A DNA stretch of 64,000 bases from Trichopus zeylanicus subsp. travancoricus. Its lineage: Eukaryota > Streptophyta > Magnoliopsida > Dioscoreales > Dioscoreaceae. Under the pieces are notes generated by a model that was given only the letters and a program-made list of their open reading frames with translations, was not told the origin of the DNA and did not search any database. The stretch is taken from positions 37,566 to 101,565 of the forward strand of contig RXID01015084.1 of the NCBI GenBank assembly GCA_005019695.1, written 5' to 3'. A program made the position numbers and the translations under genes. This document shows, one piece after another, positions 15,715-26,959 of the stretch; position 1 is the stretch's first letter; each line of letters begins with the position of its first letter.

Positions 15715-16614
15715 CACTACTACTACTACTACTACTTCTTCTTCTTCTTCTACTACTACTACTACTACTACTACTGCTACTACTACTACTCTGGCCGCTA
15801 CTGCTATTACTATCGCTACTACTGCTACTACTACTACAACTACTACAACTACTCCTATTACTACTGCTACTACTCCTACTAGTACTACTACTACTACTAC
15901 TACTTGTGCTACTGCTACTACTACTACTACCACCACCACCACCACTACTACTACTACGACCACCACCACCACCACCACTACTACTACTCGTGCTCCTCCA
16001 CCTGTTGCTTCCCATACTACTACTACTACTACTAACACTACTTCTCGTGCAACTTCTACTACTACAAGTACTACGATTGCAACTGCACTGCTACTACTTC
16101 TACTACTACTTCTACTATAATTACCTCTGCTACTAATGCTAGTACTACTACTACTACTTCCACTATAACTACTATTAGTACTATAGCTTTTGCTACTACT
16201 GCTGCTACTACTACTACAACTATTACTACTACTATTATTATTTCTGCTACTTCTACCATTTTTTTCCATAAGAACAAGTACCATAATAACTATTGCTATG
16301 ACTACTTCCTTTCCCATAATAACTATTACTACTACTTCTCATACTACTACTACTGCTTCTATTACCACTTTTGCTATAACTACTTCTATTGCTACTACAA
16401 CTGCTACTACTCCTACTACTCCTACTTGTATTACTACTGTTACTACTACTGCTACCACTACTTCTATTACTACTATTACCACTACTACTACTACTACTTG
16501 CTACTACTATTACTACTATTTCTACAACTGCTACTACTACTATTTCTACAACTCCTACTACTATAACTACTGCTAGTGCTATAACTACTACTATAGCTAC
16601 AATAATTACTACTA

Positions 16615-16630
16615 CTACTACTAGTAGTAG
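16615..16630. other. Palindromic strand switch ACT to AGT
   Basis: ACT repeat changes to AGT repeat at CTACTACT|AGTAGTAG. The 16 bases are a perfect inverted repeat centred between 16,622 and 16,623. Confidence 0.92.
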
Positions 16631-17239
16631 AAGTTGTATCAGAAGTACCAGTAGTTATAGTAGAAGTAGCAGTAGTAATAGTAGTAGCAGTAGTAGAGGT
16701 AGAAATAGTAGTAGTACTAGCTCTAGTAGTAGTAGCAATAGTAGTAATATTGTAATAGTTGTCGCAATAGCAGTAGTAGTAGTAATAGTTATAGTAGTAG
16801 TAGCAATAGTAGATGTTAAGGTACTAAAAGTAGTAGTAGTAGTTGTAGTAGCAGTAATAGTAGTAGTAGTAGTGGTAGTAGCAGTAGCTGTAGTAGTAGC
16901 AAAAGAAGTAGTAGTAGTAGTTATTATTGTAATAGTAATAGTAGTTGTGGCAGTAGTAGTGGTAGTAGTTATGATAGTCATACAATACTAGGATTTATAG
17001 TAATAGTAGTAGTAGTAAGAGAAATAGTAGGTGCAGGAGTTGTAGTAGTAGTTGTGGTAGTTGTAGTAGTAGAAGTAGTTATAGTAGTTGTAGTAGTAGG
17101 ATTAGTGATTGTAGTAGTAGTAGTAGCAGTAGAAGTATTAGTAGTTGCAGTACCAACAGTAGTAGTAGTAGAAGCAGCAACAGCAGTAGTTGTAATAGTA
17201 TTAGTAGTAGTATAGAAGTAGCTGAATTAGTAGTCATAA

Positions 17240-17830
17240 TAGTAGTTGTTGTTGTTGTAGCAGTTGCTAATAGTAGTAGGAGTAGGAGTTGCAGTAGTGG
17301 TATTAGCAGTACTACCCCTATGGGTAATAGTAGCAGTAGTAGTAATAGTCGTTGTTGTAGTAACAGTAGTAGGAGTAGGAGTAGGAGTAGTAGTAGTGGT
17401 ATAGTAGTATTAGTAGTTATGTAATAGTAATAGTAATAGTAGTTGGAGTAGTGGTAGTGGCAGTAGCAGTAGCATTAGTCCTGGTAGAAGTAGTAGTAGA
17501 AGCAATAGTAGTATTGGTAGTAAAAGTAGTAGTAGAAGCAATAGGGTAGTAGTAGTATTCAAAGTAGTAGTAGCCGTAGTAGTACTAGTAGTAGTAATCG
17601 TGGTGGTAGTAGTAATAAGACTAGTAGTACTTAAACTACTAGCAGCAGCAATACCACCAGTAGTAGTAGTTGTAGGAGTAGCGCGAAGAGTAGGAGTCGG
17701 AGTAGTTGTAGCAGTAGCAAGAGTTGGAATAGCTGTAGAAGTAGTAATAATAGAAGTGTTTGTAATAAAAGTGGTAGTAGTTATTATTGTTATTATTGTT
17801 GTTATCATAGTAGTAGTTGTTATTGTTGTA
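17240..17830 (-). repeat. Higher-order family E, copy 1
   Basis: Order of landmarks: TTGCTAATAGTAGTAGGAG, then AATAAGACTAGTAGTACTTA, then GAGTTGGAATAGCTGTAGA (17,721). The same order recurs at 21.2, 22.7 (partly) and 27.5 kb. This copy is the only one not followed closely by a strand switch. Confidence 0.72.
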
Positions 17831-19914
17831 CTAGCAGTAATAATAGTCGCAACCATAGCTACAGTGGTTGTAGTTGTTGTAGCAGTAGTTGTAGTAGTAG
17901 TAATAGTAGTAGTAGCAGCAGCAGTAGCAAAAGTAGTAGTAGTTGTTGTTGTTGTAGTTGTTGTGGTAGTGATAGTTGTTGCAGTAGATGCCATAGTAGT
18001 AGTAGTTGTAGTAGTAGTAGTAGTAGCAGCAACAGTAGTAGCTACAATAGTTGTAGCAGTAGTAGCAGTAGTGGCGATAGTAACAGTAGTAGTAGTAGTA
18101 GTAGCGGTAGTAGTAGTAGTAGTTGCAGTACTACTAGTAGTGGTAGTAATAAAAGTATAAGTAGTAGCAGCATTAGCAATAGTACTAGTAGCGAAAGTCA
18201 TTGTAGCTATTATTGTAGCAGAAGTAGTAGTAGTAGGAGAAGTAGTGTTAGTAGTAGGAGTAGTAGTAGCTGGTATAGTAGTAGTGGTAGTAGTAGGAGT
18301 AGCAGTAGTAGTAGTAGCAGTCTTAGTAGTAGTAGTAGTAGAAGTAGCAGTAGTAGTAATAGGAAAAATTGCAGCAGCAGCAGTAGTAGTAGTAGAAGAA
18401 GAAGTACTAGTAGTGTTAGTATAGGAAATAGCCATAGTGGCAGAGTAGCAATAGTTGTAGTAGCAACAGCTATAGAAGTAGTTGTAGTTGCTGTAGCAGT
18501 AGTAGAAGTTTTATAAGTAGCAATAGAGCAAAAGTAATAGTGGGAGTAGTATTCATAGTAGCAGTTGTTGCTATAGTAGTAGTAGTAGAAGAAGCAAAAG
18601 AAATAGGTGTAGTAGCAGTAGCAGTAGCAGTAGTAATAGAAGGAATAGTTGTTGTAGTAGTAGTATTAAGAGTAGTAGGAGTGGTATCAGAAGTAGTAGT
18701 TGTTGTACTATTTATAGTAGTAGTTGTTGTCATTTTAGTTGTAGTAGTAGTAGAAGTTGTAATTGTAGTAGAAGTTGTTTTAGTTGTAGTAGTAGCAGAA
18801 GTTATAGTTGTAGTAGGAGTAGTTGTAGTAGTAGCTGAAGCCACAGTAGTACTAGTAGTAGTAGTAATAGAAATAGTAGTAGTTGTAGTAGTAGTAGTAC
18901 ATGTAGTATAAGTAGTAGTATAAGTAGCAGCAGCAGCAGCATTAGTAGTAGATATTGTAGTAGTAGACGTAGTTGTTGTAGTAGTAGCGGTAGTAGTATT
19001 GTTAGCAGCAGTAGTAGTAGCAGCAATGGTAGTAGCTAAAGTGGCAGCATCATTAATAGAAGTAGTAGTATTAGTAGCAGTAGTTGCAGAAGTAGTGCTT
19101 GCAGCAGCTATATTTGTAATAGTGGTAGCCGTAGTAGTAGTGGTGGTGGTAGTAGTAGTTGTGGAATTAGTAGAAGTAGTGGTATTATTAGCAGCAGTTG
19201 CAATAGTAGTAGTAGTCATAGTAGTAGTAGTAGTAGCAGTAGTAGTAGTAGTTATTATGGTAATAATATTTGTTGTAGCTCTAGTAGTAGGAGTAGTAGC
19301 AGTAGAAGTCAGTAGCAACAACAGTTCTAGTAGAAGTAATAATAGTTGTAGTCATGGTTGTAGTAGCAGTAATAGCAGCAGCAGTAGTAACTATCACAAT
19401 AGTTGTTGCAGTAGAAGTAGTAGTATTAGTAGTGGTAGTATGTGAAGTAGTAGAAGTATTAGTAGTGGTTGTGGTAGTAGTAGTGGTAGAAGTAGTAGTA
19501 ATAGCAGTAGCAATAAAAGTAATAGTGGTACCAATAACCGTAATTGTTATAGCAGCTGTAGTAGTAGTAATAGCAGAAGTTGGAGTTGGAAAAGTAGTAG
19601 CAGTAGTTGCACTAAAATGATAGGTGGTAGTAGTAGTAGTAGCAGTAGCAGTAGTAGAAGTAGTAGTAGTCATAGTAGTAGTTGCAGTAGAAGCGATAGT
19701 AGTAGTAGTAGAATAAGTAGTGTTAGTCGCAGCTGAAGTAGTAGTAGTAGAATTAGCTGTAGTAGTAGTACCCACAATAGTAGTAGTAGTAGCGGTAGCA
19801 ACAATAATAGTAGTTGTAGCAGTGGTAGCGACTGTCATAGTAGTAGTAATAGTAGCAGTAGTATTATTAGCAATAGCAGCAGCAGTTATAGCACTAGTAG
19901 TAGCAGTAGAAGTA

Positions 19915-19937
19915 GTGGTGGTGGTGGTGGTGGTGGT
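19915..19937 (-). repeat. (GTG)n tract
   Basis: 23 uninterrupted bases of GTG/GGT triplets in AGT-oriented repeat. Confidence 0.93.
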
Positions 19938-20873
19938 AGTGGTAGTAGTAAGTAGTCGTAGCAGCGTGAGTTGGAGTAGTAGTAGTTTGAGTAGTATTTG
20001 TTGCAGTAGAAGTAGCAGTAATATTAGAAGTAATAGTAGTAGTAGAAATAGTAGTAGTTGTAGTAATAGTAGTATTAGTAGAAGTTATGGTAGCTGCAGT
20101 ACTTATGGTGGGAATAGTAGTAGTAGTAGGAGAAGTAGTTGTAGTTGTAACAATAGTAGTGGGAGTAGTAGAAGTAATAGTAGTTGTAGTAGTGGGAGTA
20201 GTAGTAGTAGTAGCCGTAGTGGTAGCAGCAACTATAGTAGTACCAGTAGTAGTAGTCATTGCAGTTGTAATGGTGGAAGTAGTAGTAGTAGTAGCAGCAA
20301 CAACAACAACAGTAATAGTAGTAGTAGTAGTAGTAGCCAAAGAAGGTGTAATAGTCGTAGAAGCAGTAATAATATTAGCATTAGTAGCAGTAGGAGTAGT
20401 AGCACTTGGAGTATTGGTACTAGCAGTAGTAGTAGTAGTCGTAGTAGTAGTAGTTGTTGTTGTAGTAGTAGTAGTAGTAGTGGTTCTTGTTGTTGTAGTA
20501 GTTGTAGCAGTAGTAGTAGGAGTTGGTGTATGAGTAGTAGTAATATCCGTAGTAGTAGTAGTATCAATAGTAGTACCCGCAGCAATAGCAGTATTAGCAG
20601 TAGTAGTTGTTGTTGCGTTAGTTGTAGTAGCTATAGTAGTAGTAGTACAAGTTGTAGTAGTTGAAGTAGTAGTAGAAGTAGTAGAAACAGTAGGAGAATT
20701 AATAATAGTAGTAGTAGTAGTAGCAGTAATATTAATAATAGTAGTAGTAGTAGTAGTAGTAGTAATAGGAGTGGTAGTAGTAGTAGTACTAGTAATAGTC
20801 ATAGTAGAAGTATCTAAAGCAGTAGTCGTGGCTGAAGTAGTAGTAGCAGTAGTAGTAATAGTAGGAGAGGTAA

Positions 20874-20942
<69 letters not shown>
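20874..20942 (-). repeat. Pure (AGT)23 tract
   Basis: 69 uninterrupted bases of AGT repeat, the longest pure run in AGT orientation. Confidence 0.97.
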
Positions 20943-20990
20943 CAGCAGTAGTAGTAGCAGTAATAGTAGTAGTTGTAGTAATCGTAGTAA

Positions 20991-21027
<37 letters not shown>

Positions 21028-21219
21028 CATAGCAATAATAGTAGTAGTAGTAGTAGTTGTTGTTGTAATAGTAGTAGTAGTAGTAGTAGTAGCGTAGTAG
21101 TCGTAATATTAGTAATAGCAGTAGTAGTTGGTGCCGTTAGTTGTGCAGTGTAGTAGTAGTAGATGTAGTAGTAGTAGTAGCAGTAGTAGCAGCAGTAGTA
21201 GTAGTAGTACTAGTAGTGC

Positions 21220-21937
21220 TAGTAGTTGTTGTGTTGTTGTAGTAGTTGCTAATAGTAGTAGGAGTGGTAGTAGTAGTATTTGTAGTACTACACCTATCGG
21301 TAGTAGTAGTAATAGAAATAGTTGTAGTTGTAGTAACAGTAGTTGGAGTTAGAGTAGGAGTAGTTGTAGTCGTAGTAGTAGTAGTAGTGGTAATAGTAGC
21401 ACTAGTAGTAGTAATAGTAATAATAGTAGTAGTAGTTGTTGTTGTAGTAGTAGTTGTAGCAGTAGTCATGGAAGAAGTTTTAATTGTATTAGTATTAGTA
21501 ATACAAGTAGTAGCTGAAGCAGTAGAGTTGTAGTAGTATTCATAGTAGTAGTAGTAGCAGCAGGAGGAGTAGTAGTAGTAGTAGTAGTTATTGTTGTAGC
21601 AGTAGTTGTTGTAGGAGTAGCCGTAGAAGTAGCAGTAGTAGCAGTAGTAGAAATTGCAGAAGTTGTCGTAGTAACTGCAACAACAGAAGGATTGGGAGTA
21701 GTTGAAGTTGGAGCAGGAGTAGTAGTAGTGGTCGCAAGAGTAGGAATAGGTGTAGAAGTAGTAATAATAGCGGCACTACCAGTAAAAGTGGCAGTAGTAG
21801 TAGGAGTTGGAAAAAAAGTAGTAGTAGTAGTAGTAGTAGTATTAACAGTAGTAGTGGTAATAGTTGCACACTAGTGAAGTAGTAATAATAGTAGTGGTAG
21901 TAATAGTATTAGTATTAGTAACAGTAGGAGTAGTAGT
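21220..21937 (-). repeat. Higher-order family E, copy 2, ending at a strand switch
   Basis: It has TTGCTAATAGTAGTAGGAG near 21,246, GAGTAGGAATAGGTGTAGAA (21,738) and TAATAGTTGCAC followed by GTAGTAATAATAG. The last two also occur in copy 3 at the matching place. The AGT text runs into ACT at 21,937. Confidence 0.75.
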
Positions 21938-22060
21938 ACTACTACTGCTACTACTAGCACTGGACTGCTACTGCTACTACTACTACGACTACTACTGCTA
22001 CTACTGCTACTACTAGTGCTACTACTACTATTCCTACTACTACTGCTATTGATACTACTG
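21938..22060 (+). repeat. Short ACT-oriented block 3
   Basis: About 120 bases of ACT-oriented repeat that begin directly after the palindromic AGTAGTACTACT junction and end where the text changes to AGT orientation near 22,061. It opens the densest cluster of strand switches in the window (21.9-23.3 kb). Confidence 0.85.
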
Positions 22061-22102
22061 TTGATAGTAATGACAGCACTTGTAGCAGTAGTTGTAGTAG
22101 TT
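22061..22102 (-). repeat. Short AGT-oriented block 4
   Basis: About 42 bases of AGT-type triplets (AGT, AGC, TGT) between two ACT-oriented blocks. The right edge, around TAGTTACAACTA, is an imperfect inverted repeat. Confidence 0.8.
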
Positions 22103-22256
22103 ACAACTACTACTACTACTACTGCAACTGCTATTGCTAGTATAACTACTACAACTACTTTTGCTACTACTTCTTCTACTGTTGCTGCCACTTTTGTTAC
22201 TACTAATTCTACAATAACTACTACTATTTATGTTGGTACTTCTGCTACTACTAGTG

Positions 22257-22352
<96 letters not shown>
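22103..22352 (+). repeat. ACT-oriented block 5, with the longest pure tract
   Basis: ACT-oriented repeat that ends in 32 uninterrupted CTA triplets (22,257-22,352). Its right part (from 22,184) is the first unit of a tandem duplication whose second unit starts at 22,389. It ends at the hairpin CTACTAG-TCC-TAGTAG. Confidence 0.9.
22257..22352 (+). repeat. Pure (CTA)32 tract
   Basis: 96 uninterrupted bases, the longest pure tract in the window, directly beside a hairpin junction. Confidence 0.97.
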
Positions 22353-22363
22353 GTCCTAGTAGT
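22346..22363. other. Hairpin at strand switch (first)
   Basis: ACTACTA, loop GTCC, TAGTAGT: a perfect 7-base stem with a 4-base loop exactly where ACT changes to AGT. Confidence 0.9.
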
Positions 22364-22387
22364 TGTACTAGTAGTAGTAGTAGTTAT
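22353..22387 (-). repeat. Short AGT-oriented block 6
   Basis: About 35 bases of AGT repeat that follow the hairpin at 22,346-22,363 and precede the second tandem unit. The block is the tail of the first unit. Confidence 0.85.
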
Positions 22388-22463
22388 TGCTGCCACTTCT
22401 GTTACTACTAATTCCACAATAACTACTACTATTTCTATTGCTACTTCAGCTACTACTAATGCA

Positions 22464-22512
<49 letters not shown>
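22388..22512 (+). repeat. ACT-oriented block 7
   Basis: Second unit of the tandem duplication, with the same order as block 5: a distinctive left part with GCTGCCACTTCTGTTAC, then a pure CTA run (22,464-22,512), then the same hairpin junction. Confidence 0.88.
22464..22512 (+). repeat. Pure (ACT)16 tract
   Basis: 49 uninterrupted bases, the counterpart of 22,257-22,352 in the second tandem unit. Confidence 0.96.
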
Positions 22513-22523
22513 GTCCTAGTAGT
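22506..22523. other. Hairpin at strand switch (second)
   Basis: Identical to 22,346-22,363, 160 bases later: 7-base stem, GTCC loop, ACT to AGT. Confidence 0.9.
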
Positions 22524-23101
22524 TGTACTAATAGTAGCAGTAGCAGCAGCATTAGTAGTAGGATTAGTAGTAGTAGTAGTAATAGTAAAAGTAGGATTAG
22601 TAGTAGTTGGAGTAGTAGTAGTAGCAACAACAGTAGTAGTAGTTGTGGAAGAAGTTGTAATTATATTATTATTAGTAGTAGAAGTAGTAGTAGAAGCCAT
22701 AGCGTAGTAGTAGTTTTTGTAGTAGTAGTAGCAGCAGCAGTAGAAGTAGTAGTGGTAGTAATAGTAAGACTAGTAGTTCTTAAACTAGTAGTAGAAGTTG
22801 TTGTAGCAGTAATTGGTATTGAAGTAGTAGAAGAAGTAGCAGTAGTAGCAGTTGTAGAAGGTTTCGTAGCAACTATAACAACAACAGGATTAGCAATAGG
22901 TGTAGAAGTAGTAATAATAGCAGGACTAGCAGTAAAAGTGGTGGTGGTGGTGGTAGTAGTAGTAGTACAAATAGTAATAGCAGTAATAGTTGCACTACCA
23001 ATCGAGTAGTAATAATAGTTGTAGTAATAGTTGTAATAATAATAGTCATAATTGTAGTAGCAGCAACAATAGTAGTAGTAGTAAGAGTAGTAGTAGTATA
23101 G
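22513..23101 (-). repeat. AGT-oriented block 8
   Basis: AGT-oriented degenerate repeat that contains family E copy 3 (about 22,690-23,101). It ends at the AGT-to-ACT switch near 23,101, at the same relative place in the E unit as the switches at 21,937 and 28,214. No gene seen. Confidence 0.9.
22690..23101 (-). repeat. Higher-order family E, copy 3, ending at a strand switch
   Basis: Landmarks: AAGACTAGTAGTTCTTAAAC, CAATAGGTGTAGAAGTAGTA, TAATAGTTGCACTACCAA and GTAGTAATAATAGTTG. They occur in the same order as in copies 2 and 4. Switch to ACT near 23,101. Confidence 0.75.
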
Positions 23102-23313
23102 TTACTACTGCTATTGCTACTACCATTTCTACTATTATTACTACTACTACTACTACAATTGTGACTACTACTCCTACTGCTTCTAATACTACTACTACTA
23201 TAGCTACTACTACAGCTGCTGCGACTACTACTACTACTACTGCTGCTGCTGCTACTACTACTACTACCGTTATTTCTATGATTGCTACTACTACTACTAC
23301 TTCAACTACTACT
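23102..23313 (+). repeat. ACT-oriented block 9
   Basis: About 210 bases of ACT-oriented repeat. It resembles block 11 (28,215-28,425) in length and in the shared landmark CTGCTTCTARTACTACTAC, so the two are probably copies. It ends at ACTACTAGTAC near 23,313. Confidence 0.88.
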
Positions 23314-24299
23314 AGTACAAGCCATGGTTGTAGTTCTAGTAATAGTTCGAGGAGTAGTAGCAGTTGTAGCAATTGTAGTAGTGGTAGCAGTAGGAGCAGT
23401 AGTGATAGTACAAGCGATGGCAGTAGTTCTAGTAGTAGTTATACTAGTAGCTATAATAGTAGTAGTTGTGCTTGTACCAAAAGCAGTAGCAATGGTAGTA
23501 GAAGCAGTAGTTGTAGTAGTAGTAGAAGAAGTAGCTATTATAGTAGTACAAGTAGTAGTAGTAGTTGTGGAAGTAGTATTAGTTGTAGTAGTAGTGGTAA
23601 TAGTAGCAGTTGTGCTTGTAGCAAAAGTAGTAGTAATAGTAGTAGTAGACGAAGTAGCAATTGTAGTAGTAGAAGTAGTAGTTGTTGTTGTTGTAGCAGT
23701 AGTAGTAGTAGAAGTCATAATATTTGTAATAGTAGTAGTTGTTGTCATGGTAGCCTAGCAGTAGCAAGAGCAGTAGCACTTCTAGTAGCAGTAGTAGCAG
23801 TAGTAGCAGGAGTAGTAGTAATAAGTTGCCATGGTATTAGTAGTAGTAGTATTTGTAGTAGCAATAGTTGGAGGAGTAGTAGTAAGTAGTAGTAGAAGTA
23901 GTAGTACTAATAATAGTAGTAATAGTAGTGGTAGTAGCAGCAGCAGTAGTAGCTATAGCAGAAGTAGCAGTAGTAGTATTAGTAGTAATCGTAGTAGTAG
24001 CAGTTGTAGTATTAGTAATAGTAGTAGCTATAGCAATAGTAGTTGTAGTAGTTGCTGTCATACTAGAAGTAGTAGTTGTAGTAGTAGTAGTCTTAATAGC
24101 AATAGTTACTGTTGTTGTAGTAGTAGTAGTAGTAGTTGTGGGTGTTGTAGTAGTAGAAGAAGTAGCGGTATTAGTAGTAATAGTTGTAGTTGAAGCAGTA
24201 GTAGCAGTTGTATCAGTAGTAGTAGAAGTAGCCGCAGTAGTAGTAGCCGTAGTAGGTGGAGTAGTAGTAGTAGTAGTTGTAGTAGCAGTAATAATTAGT

Positions 24300-24960
24300 A
24301 GTCATAGTAATAAGTAGTAGTAGTAGTAGTTGTAGTTGTAGTAGTAGTAGAAGTAGTAGGAGTAGTCGAAAGCAGTAGTAATTGTAGTAGTAATTGTTGT
24401 TGTAGTAGTAGTAAGTAATTGTAGCACTAGTAGTAGCAAAAGTAGTAGTAATAAGTCATAGTAGTTGTAGTAGTGGTAGTATGTTGAGTGGTAGCAGTAG
24501 CAGTAGTTGTAGCAGAAGTAGTAGCAATAAGTCATAGTAGTAGTAGTAGAGGTACTAGTAGTGGTAGTAATAGTAGCAGTAGTAGTAGTAATAAGTAGTT
24601 GTAGTAGTAGTAGTCGAAGGAGTAGCAGTTGGTAGTAGTAGAAGTAATAGTTGTCATTGTAGTCGTAATCATAATAGTAGGAGTAGTCCTAGTAGTAGTT
24701 GTAGCGGTAGTAATAGTAGTAGTAGAAGCAGCAGTTGTAACAGTAGTAGTTGTAGTAAGTAATAGTAGCAGTTATAGTAGTTCTCATTGTAGTAGGAGTA
24801 ATAGCAGCAGTAGCTGTAATAGCAGTAGAAGAATCAATAGTAGTAGTAGTAGCTGGATCAAAAATAGTAGGAATACTTGTAGCAACAGTAGTAGTAGATG
24901 TGGTAGTAGTTGTCATAGTAGTAGTAGTACTTGTAGCAGTACGAGCAGCAGTAGCTACAG
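24300..24960 (-). repeat. Higher-order family D, copy 1
   Basis: Core ATGTTGAG (24,481) is followed 45 bases later by AATAAGTC (24,526), then by CAAAAATAGTAGGA (24,859) and TTGTCATAGTAGTAG. The other copies share this order. A second AATAAGTC lies at 24,450, a local duplication. Edges are approximate. Confidence 0.7.
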
Positions 24961-26959
24961 TAGTAGTAGTAGTAGCCATAGCGGTAGTAGGAGCAATAGC
25001 TATAGCAGTAGTAGTATGAGTAGCAGCAGAAGTAGCCGTAGTACTAGTGGTAGTAGCAGTAGTGGTAGAAGGAGTAGTAGCAATAGTAGCAGTAGTTGTA
25101 GTAGTAGTAGTAGTAGTAGTAGTAGGAGTAGAAATAGTAGCAGTAGCAGCAGTTGTTGTTGTTGTTATTGTTGCGGTAGTAGTTGTTGTAGTAGCGGTTG
25201 TAGTAGTAGAAGCAGCAATAGTAGCAGCAGATGTAGTAGTAGTGTTAATAGTAGTTGTAGTCGGAGTAGTAGTTGTTGTAGGAGTAGCAGTTGGAGTAGC
25301 AGCTACTGTAGGAGTAGTGGGATTTGTTGCCTTAGCAGTAGTAGTAGGTGGAGTAGTAGGACTAATAGAAGCAGTAGTAGTTGTGGTAGTAGTAGCATCA
25401 GTCGTAGTAGTGGCAGCATTAGTAGTAGTAGTTGTTGTAGTTGTAGTGGTAGTAGCAGTTGGAGTAGTTGTTGTGGTAGAAGTAGTGGTAGTAGTAGTTG
25501 TACTAGGATTAGTAGTAGTAGTAGGAGTGGCAGTAGGAGTAGTGGTGGTAAGAGTTGTAGTAAGAGTAGTAGTAGTTGTAGTAGCAGTCGGAGGAGTAGT
25601 AGGAGTAGTAGTTTAAGTAGTAGTAGAAGTGGTAGTAGTAGTAGCAGCAGTAGTAGTAGTTGTATTAGAAGTAGCAGTAGTAATAGTAGTAGTAGTAACA
25701 ATTACACTATTAGTAGAAATAGTAGTAGTAGTTGCAGCTACAGCAGCTGCAACAGCGATAGTTATAGTAGTGGCAGTTGTTATAATAGTAGTAGTAGTTT
25801 TTGTTATTGTTGTTGTTATATTAGAAGTAGTATGAGTAGTAGAAGTAGTTGCAACAGTAGTAGTAGTTGGAGCTTTAGTTGTCATTGTAGCTGTAGTGGT
25901 AGTTGTATTAGCAGTAGTACTAGTACTAATAAAAGTAGTAATAGTAGTAGTTGGAGTATTAGTAGCAGCAGTAGTAGTTGTTGTAGGTGTAGTAGTTGTT
26001 GTAGTTATTGTAGTAGTAGTAGTAGTCGGAGTAGCAGCAGTAGTTGTTCTTGTAGTAGTAGTAGTAGGAGTGGTAGTGTGCGTAGTGTTAATAGCAGTAG
26101 CAGTAGTACTAGGAGTAGTAGTGGTAGTTGGCATAGTAGTTGTATTGTTAGCATTAGTAGTAGTAGTACCAGTAGTAGTAGGGGTAGTAGCAGTAACAAT
26201 TGTACTAGTAGTTGATGTGGTAGTCGTACTTGTAGTGGTGGTTGTAGTAGTAGTAGTGGTGGTGGTTGTAGTAGTAGTTGTTGTAATAGGAGTAGTAGTT
26301 GTAGTAAGTAGGAATAGTAGTAGTTGAAGCAGTAGCGACAGAAGTGGTAGTAGTTGTAGTAGCTGGAGTAGTAGTTGCAGTAATAGAAGTCATCGCAATA
26401 GCTATTGCAGTAATGGTAGTGGTTATATTAGTAGTTGTAGTATTAGTAGCAGTAGTAGTAGTGGCTGTTGTAGTAGTAGGAGCAGTAGCAGTAATAATAG
26501 TAATAGTAGTGGTAGCAAGAGCAATTGTAGTAGCTATGGTAGCAGCAGTAGTAGTAGCATTAGTAGTAATAGTAGTAGTAGGAGTTGTAGTATTAGTAAC
26601 CATAGTAGTTGTCATTGCAGTACAAGCAGTAGTTGCGGTAGTAGTCATTGTTTTAGTAGTGTGTTAGTTGCAATCGTAGTAGTAGTAGCAGCAGCAGCAG
26701 CAGTAGAAGTAGTAGTTGTAGTTGTAGTAGTCTTAGTAGTTGTTGTTGTTGTGATAGTAGTAGTGTAGTAGTTGTGGTAGTAGTAGTAGTAGTAGTCATA
26801 GTTGTAGTAGGTGGAGTAGTAGTAGCAATAATGAGTAGTAGTAGTAATAATTTGTAGTAGTAGTTGTTATTGTTGTTGTAGTAGTAGTAGGAATTGTTGT
26901 AAGCAGCAGTATTGGTAGTACTAGTGGTTGTAGTAGTAGAAGTAAGAATAGTAGTAGTA

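Larger units (their letters stand above)
1..16622 (+). repeat. Degenerate (ACT)n satellite, block 1 (ACT on + strand)
   Basis: The block is made of ACT triplets interspersed with one-base variants (GCT, TCT, ATT, AAT, ACA, ACC, CCT, ACG), with pure ACT runs in places. G is scarce and C common on the + strand, which is the strand-asymmetry signature of this orientation. No gene, RNA or mobile element is recognisable in any part of it. It holds both copies of a 5-kb duplication (1-5,080 and 9,222-14,348). The intervals 5,080-9,222 and 14,400-16,622 are the same kind of repeat without a second copy that I could match. Tiny AGT-oriented islands occur, for example about 5,354-5,370. The block ends at a palindromic switch at 16,622/16,623. 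Confidence 0.97.
16623..21937 (-). repeat. Degenerate (AGT)n satellite, block 2 (ACT on - strand)
   Basis: The same triplet repeat in opposite orientation: the + strand now reads AGT with variants AGC, AGA, AAT, TGT, GGT, AGG and CGT. It contains copy 1 of family E (about 17,240-17,830), copy 2 (about 21,220-21,937), a GTG run at 19,915-19,937 and a pure AGT run at 20,874-20,942. No gene or non-satellite DNA is seen. It ends at an AGT-to-ACT switch centred on GTAC at 21,936-21,939. Confidence 0.96.
22184..22387. repeat. Tandem unit 1: ACT text, pure CTA tract, hairpin, AGT tail
   Basis: Starts GCTGCCACTTTTGTTACTAC and ends in an AGT-oriented tail. Between them lie 32 pure CTA triplets and the sequence TAGTCCTAGTAGTTGTACTA (22,351-22,370), which is identical in unit 2. 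The strand switch is therefore inside the duplicated unit. Confidence 0.9.
22389..22535. repeat. Tandem unit 2, with a shorter CTA tract
   Basis: Starts GCTGCCACTTCTGTTACTAC. The left ends of the two units are 205 bases apart but the hairpins are 160 apart. The 45-base difference is almost exactly the difference in pure-tract length (96 against 49 bases). Confidence 0.9.

Noticed and set aside
24629..26215. 528-codon frame, Val-rich then Ser/Arg-rich (SR-protein look)
   Set aside because: Ser and Arg come from AGT, AGC, AGA and AGG codons of the repeat. The change from Val-rich to Ser-rich is a phase shift of the repeat, not a domain boundary.
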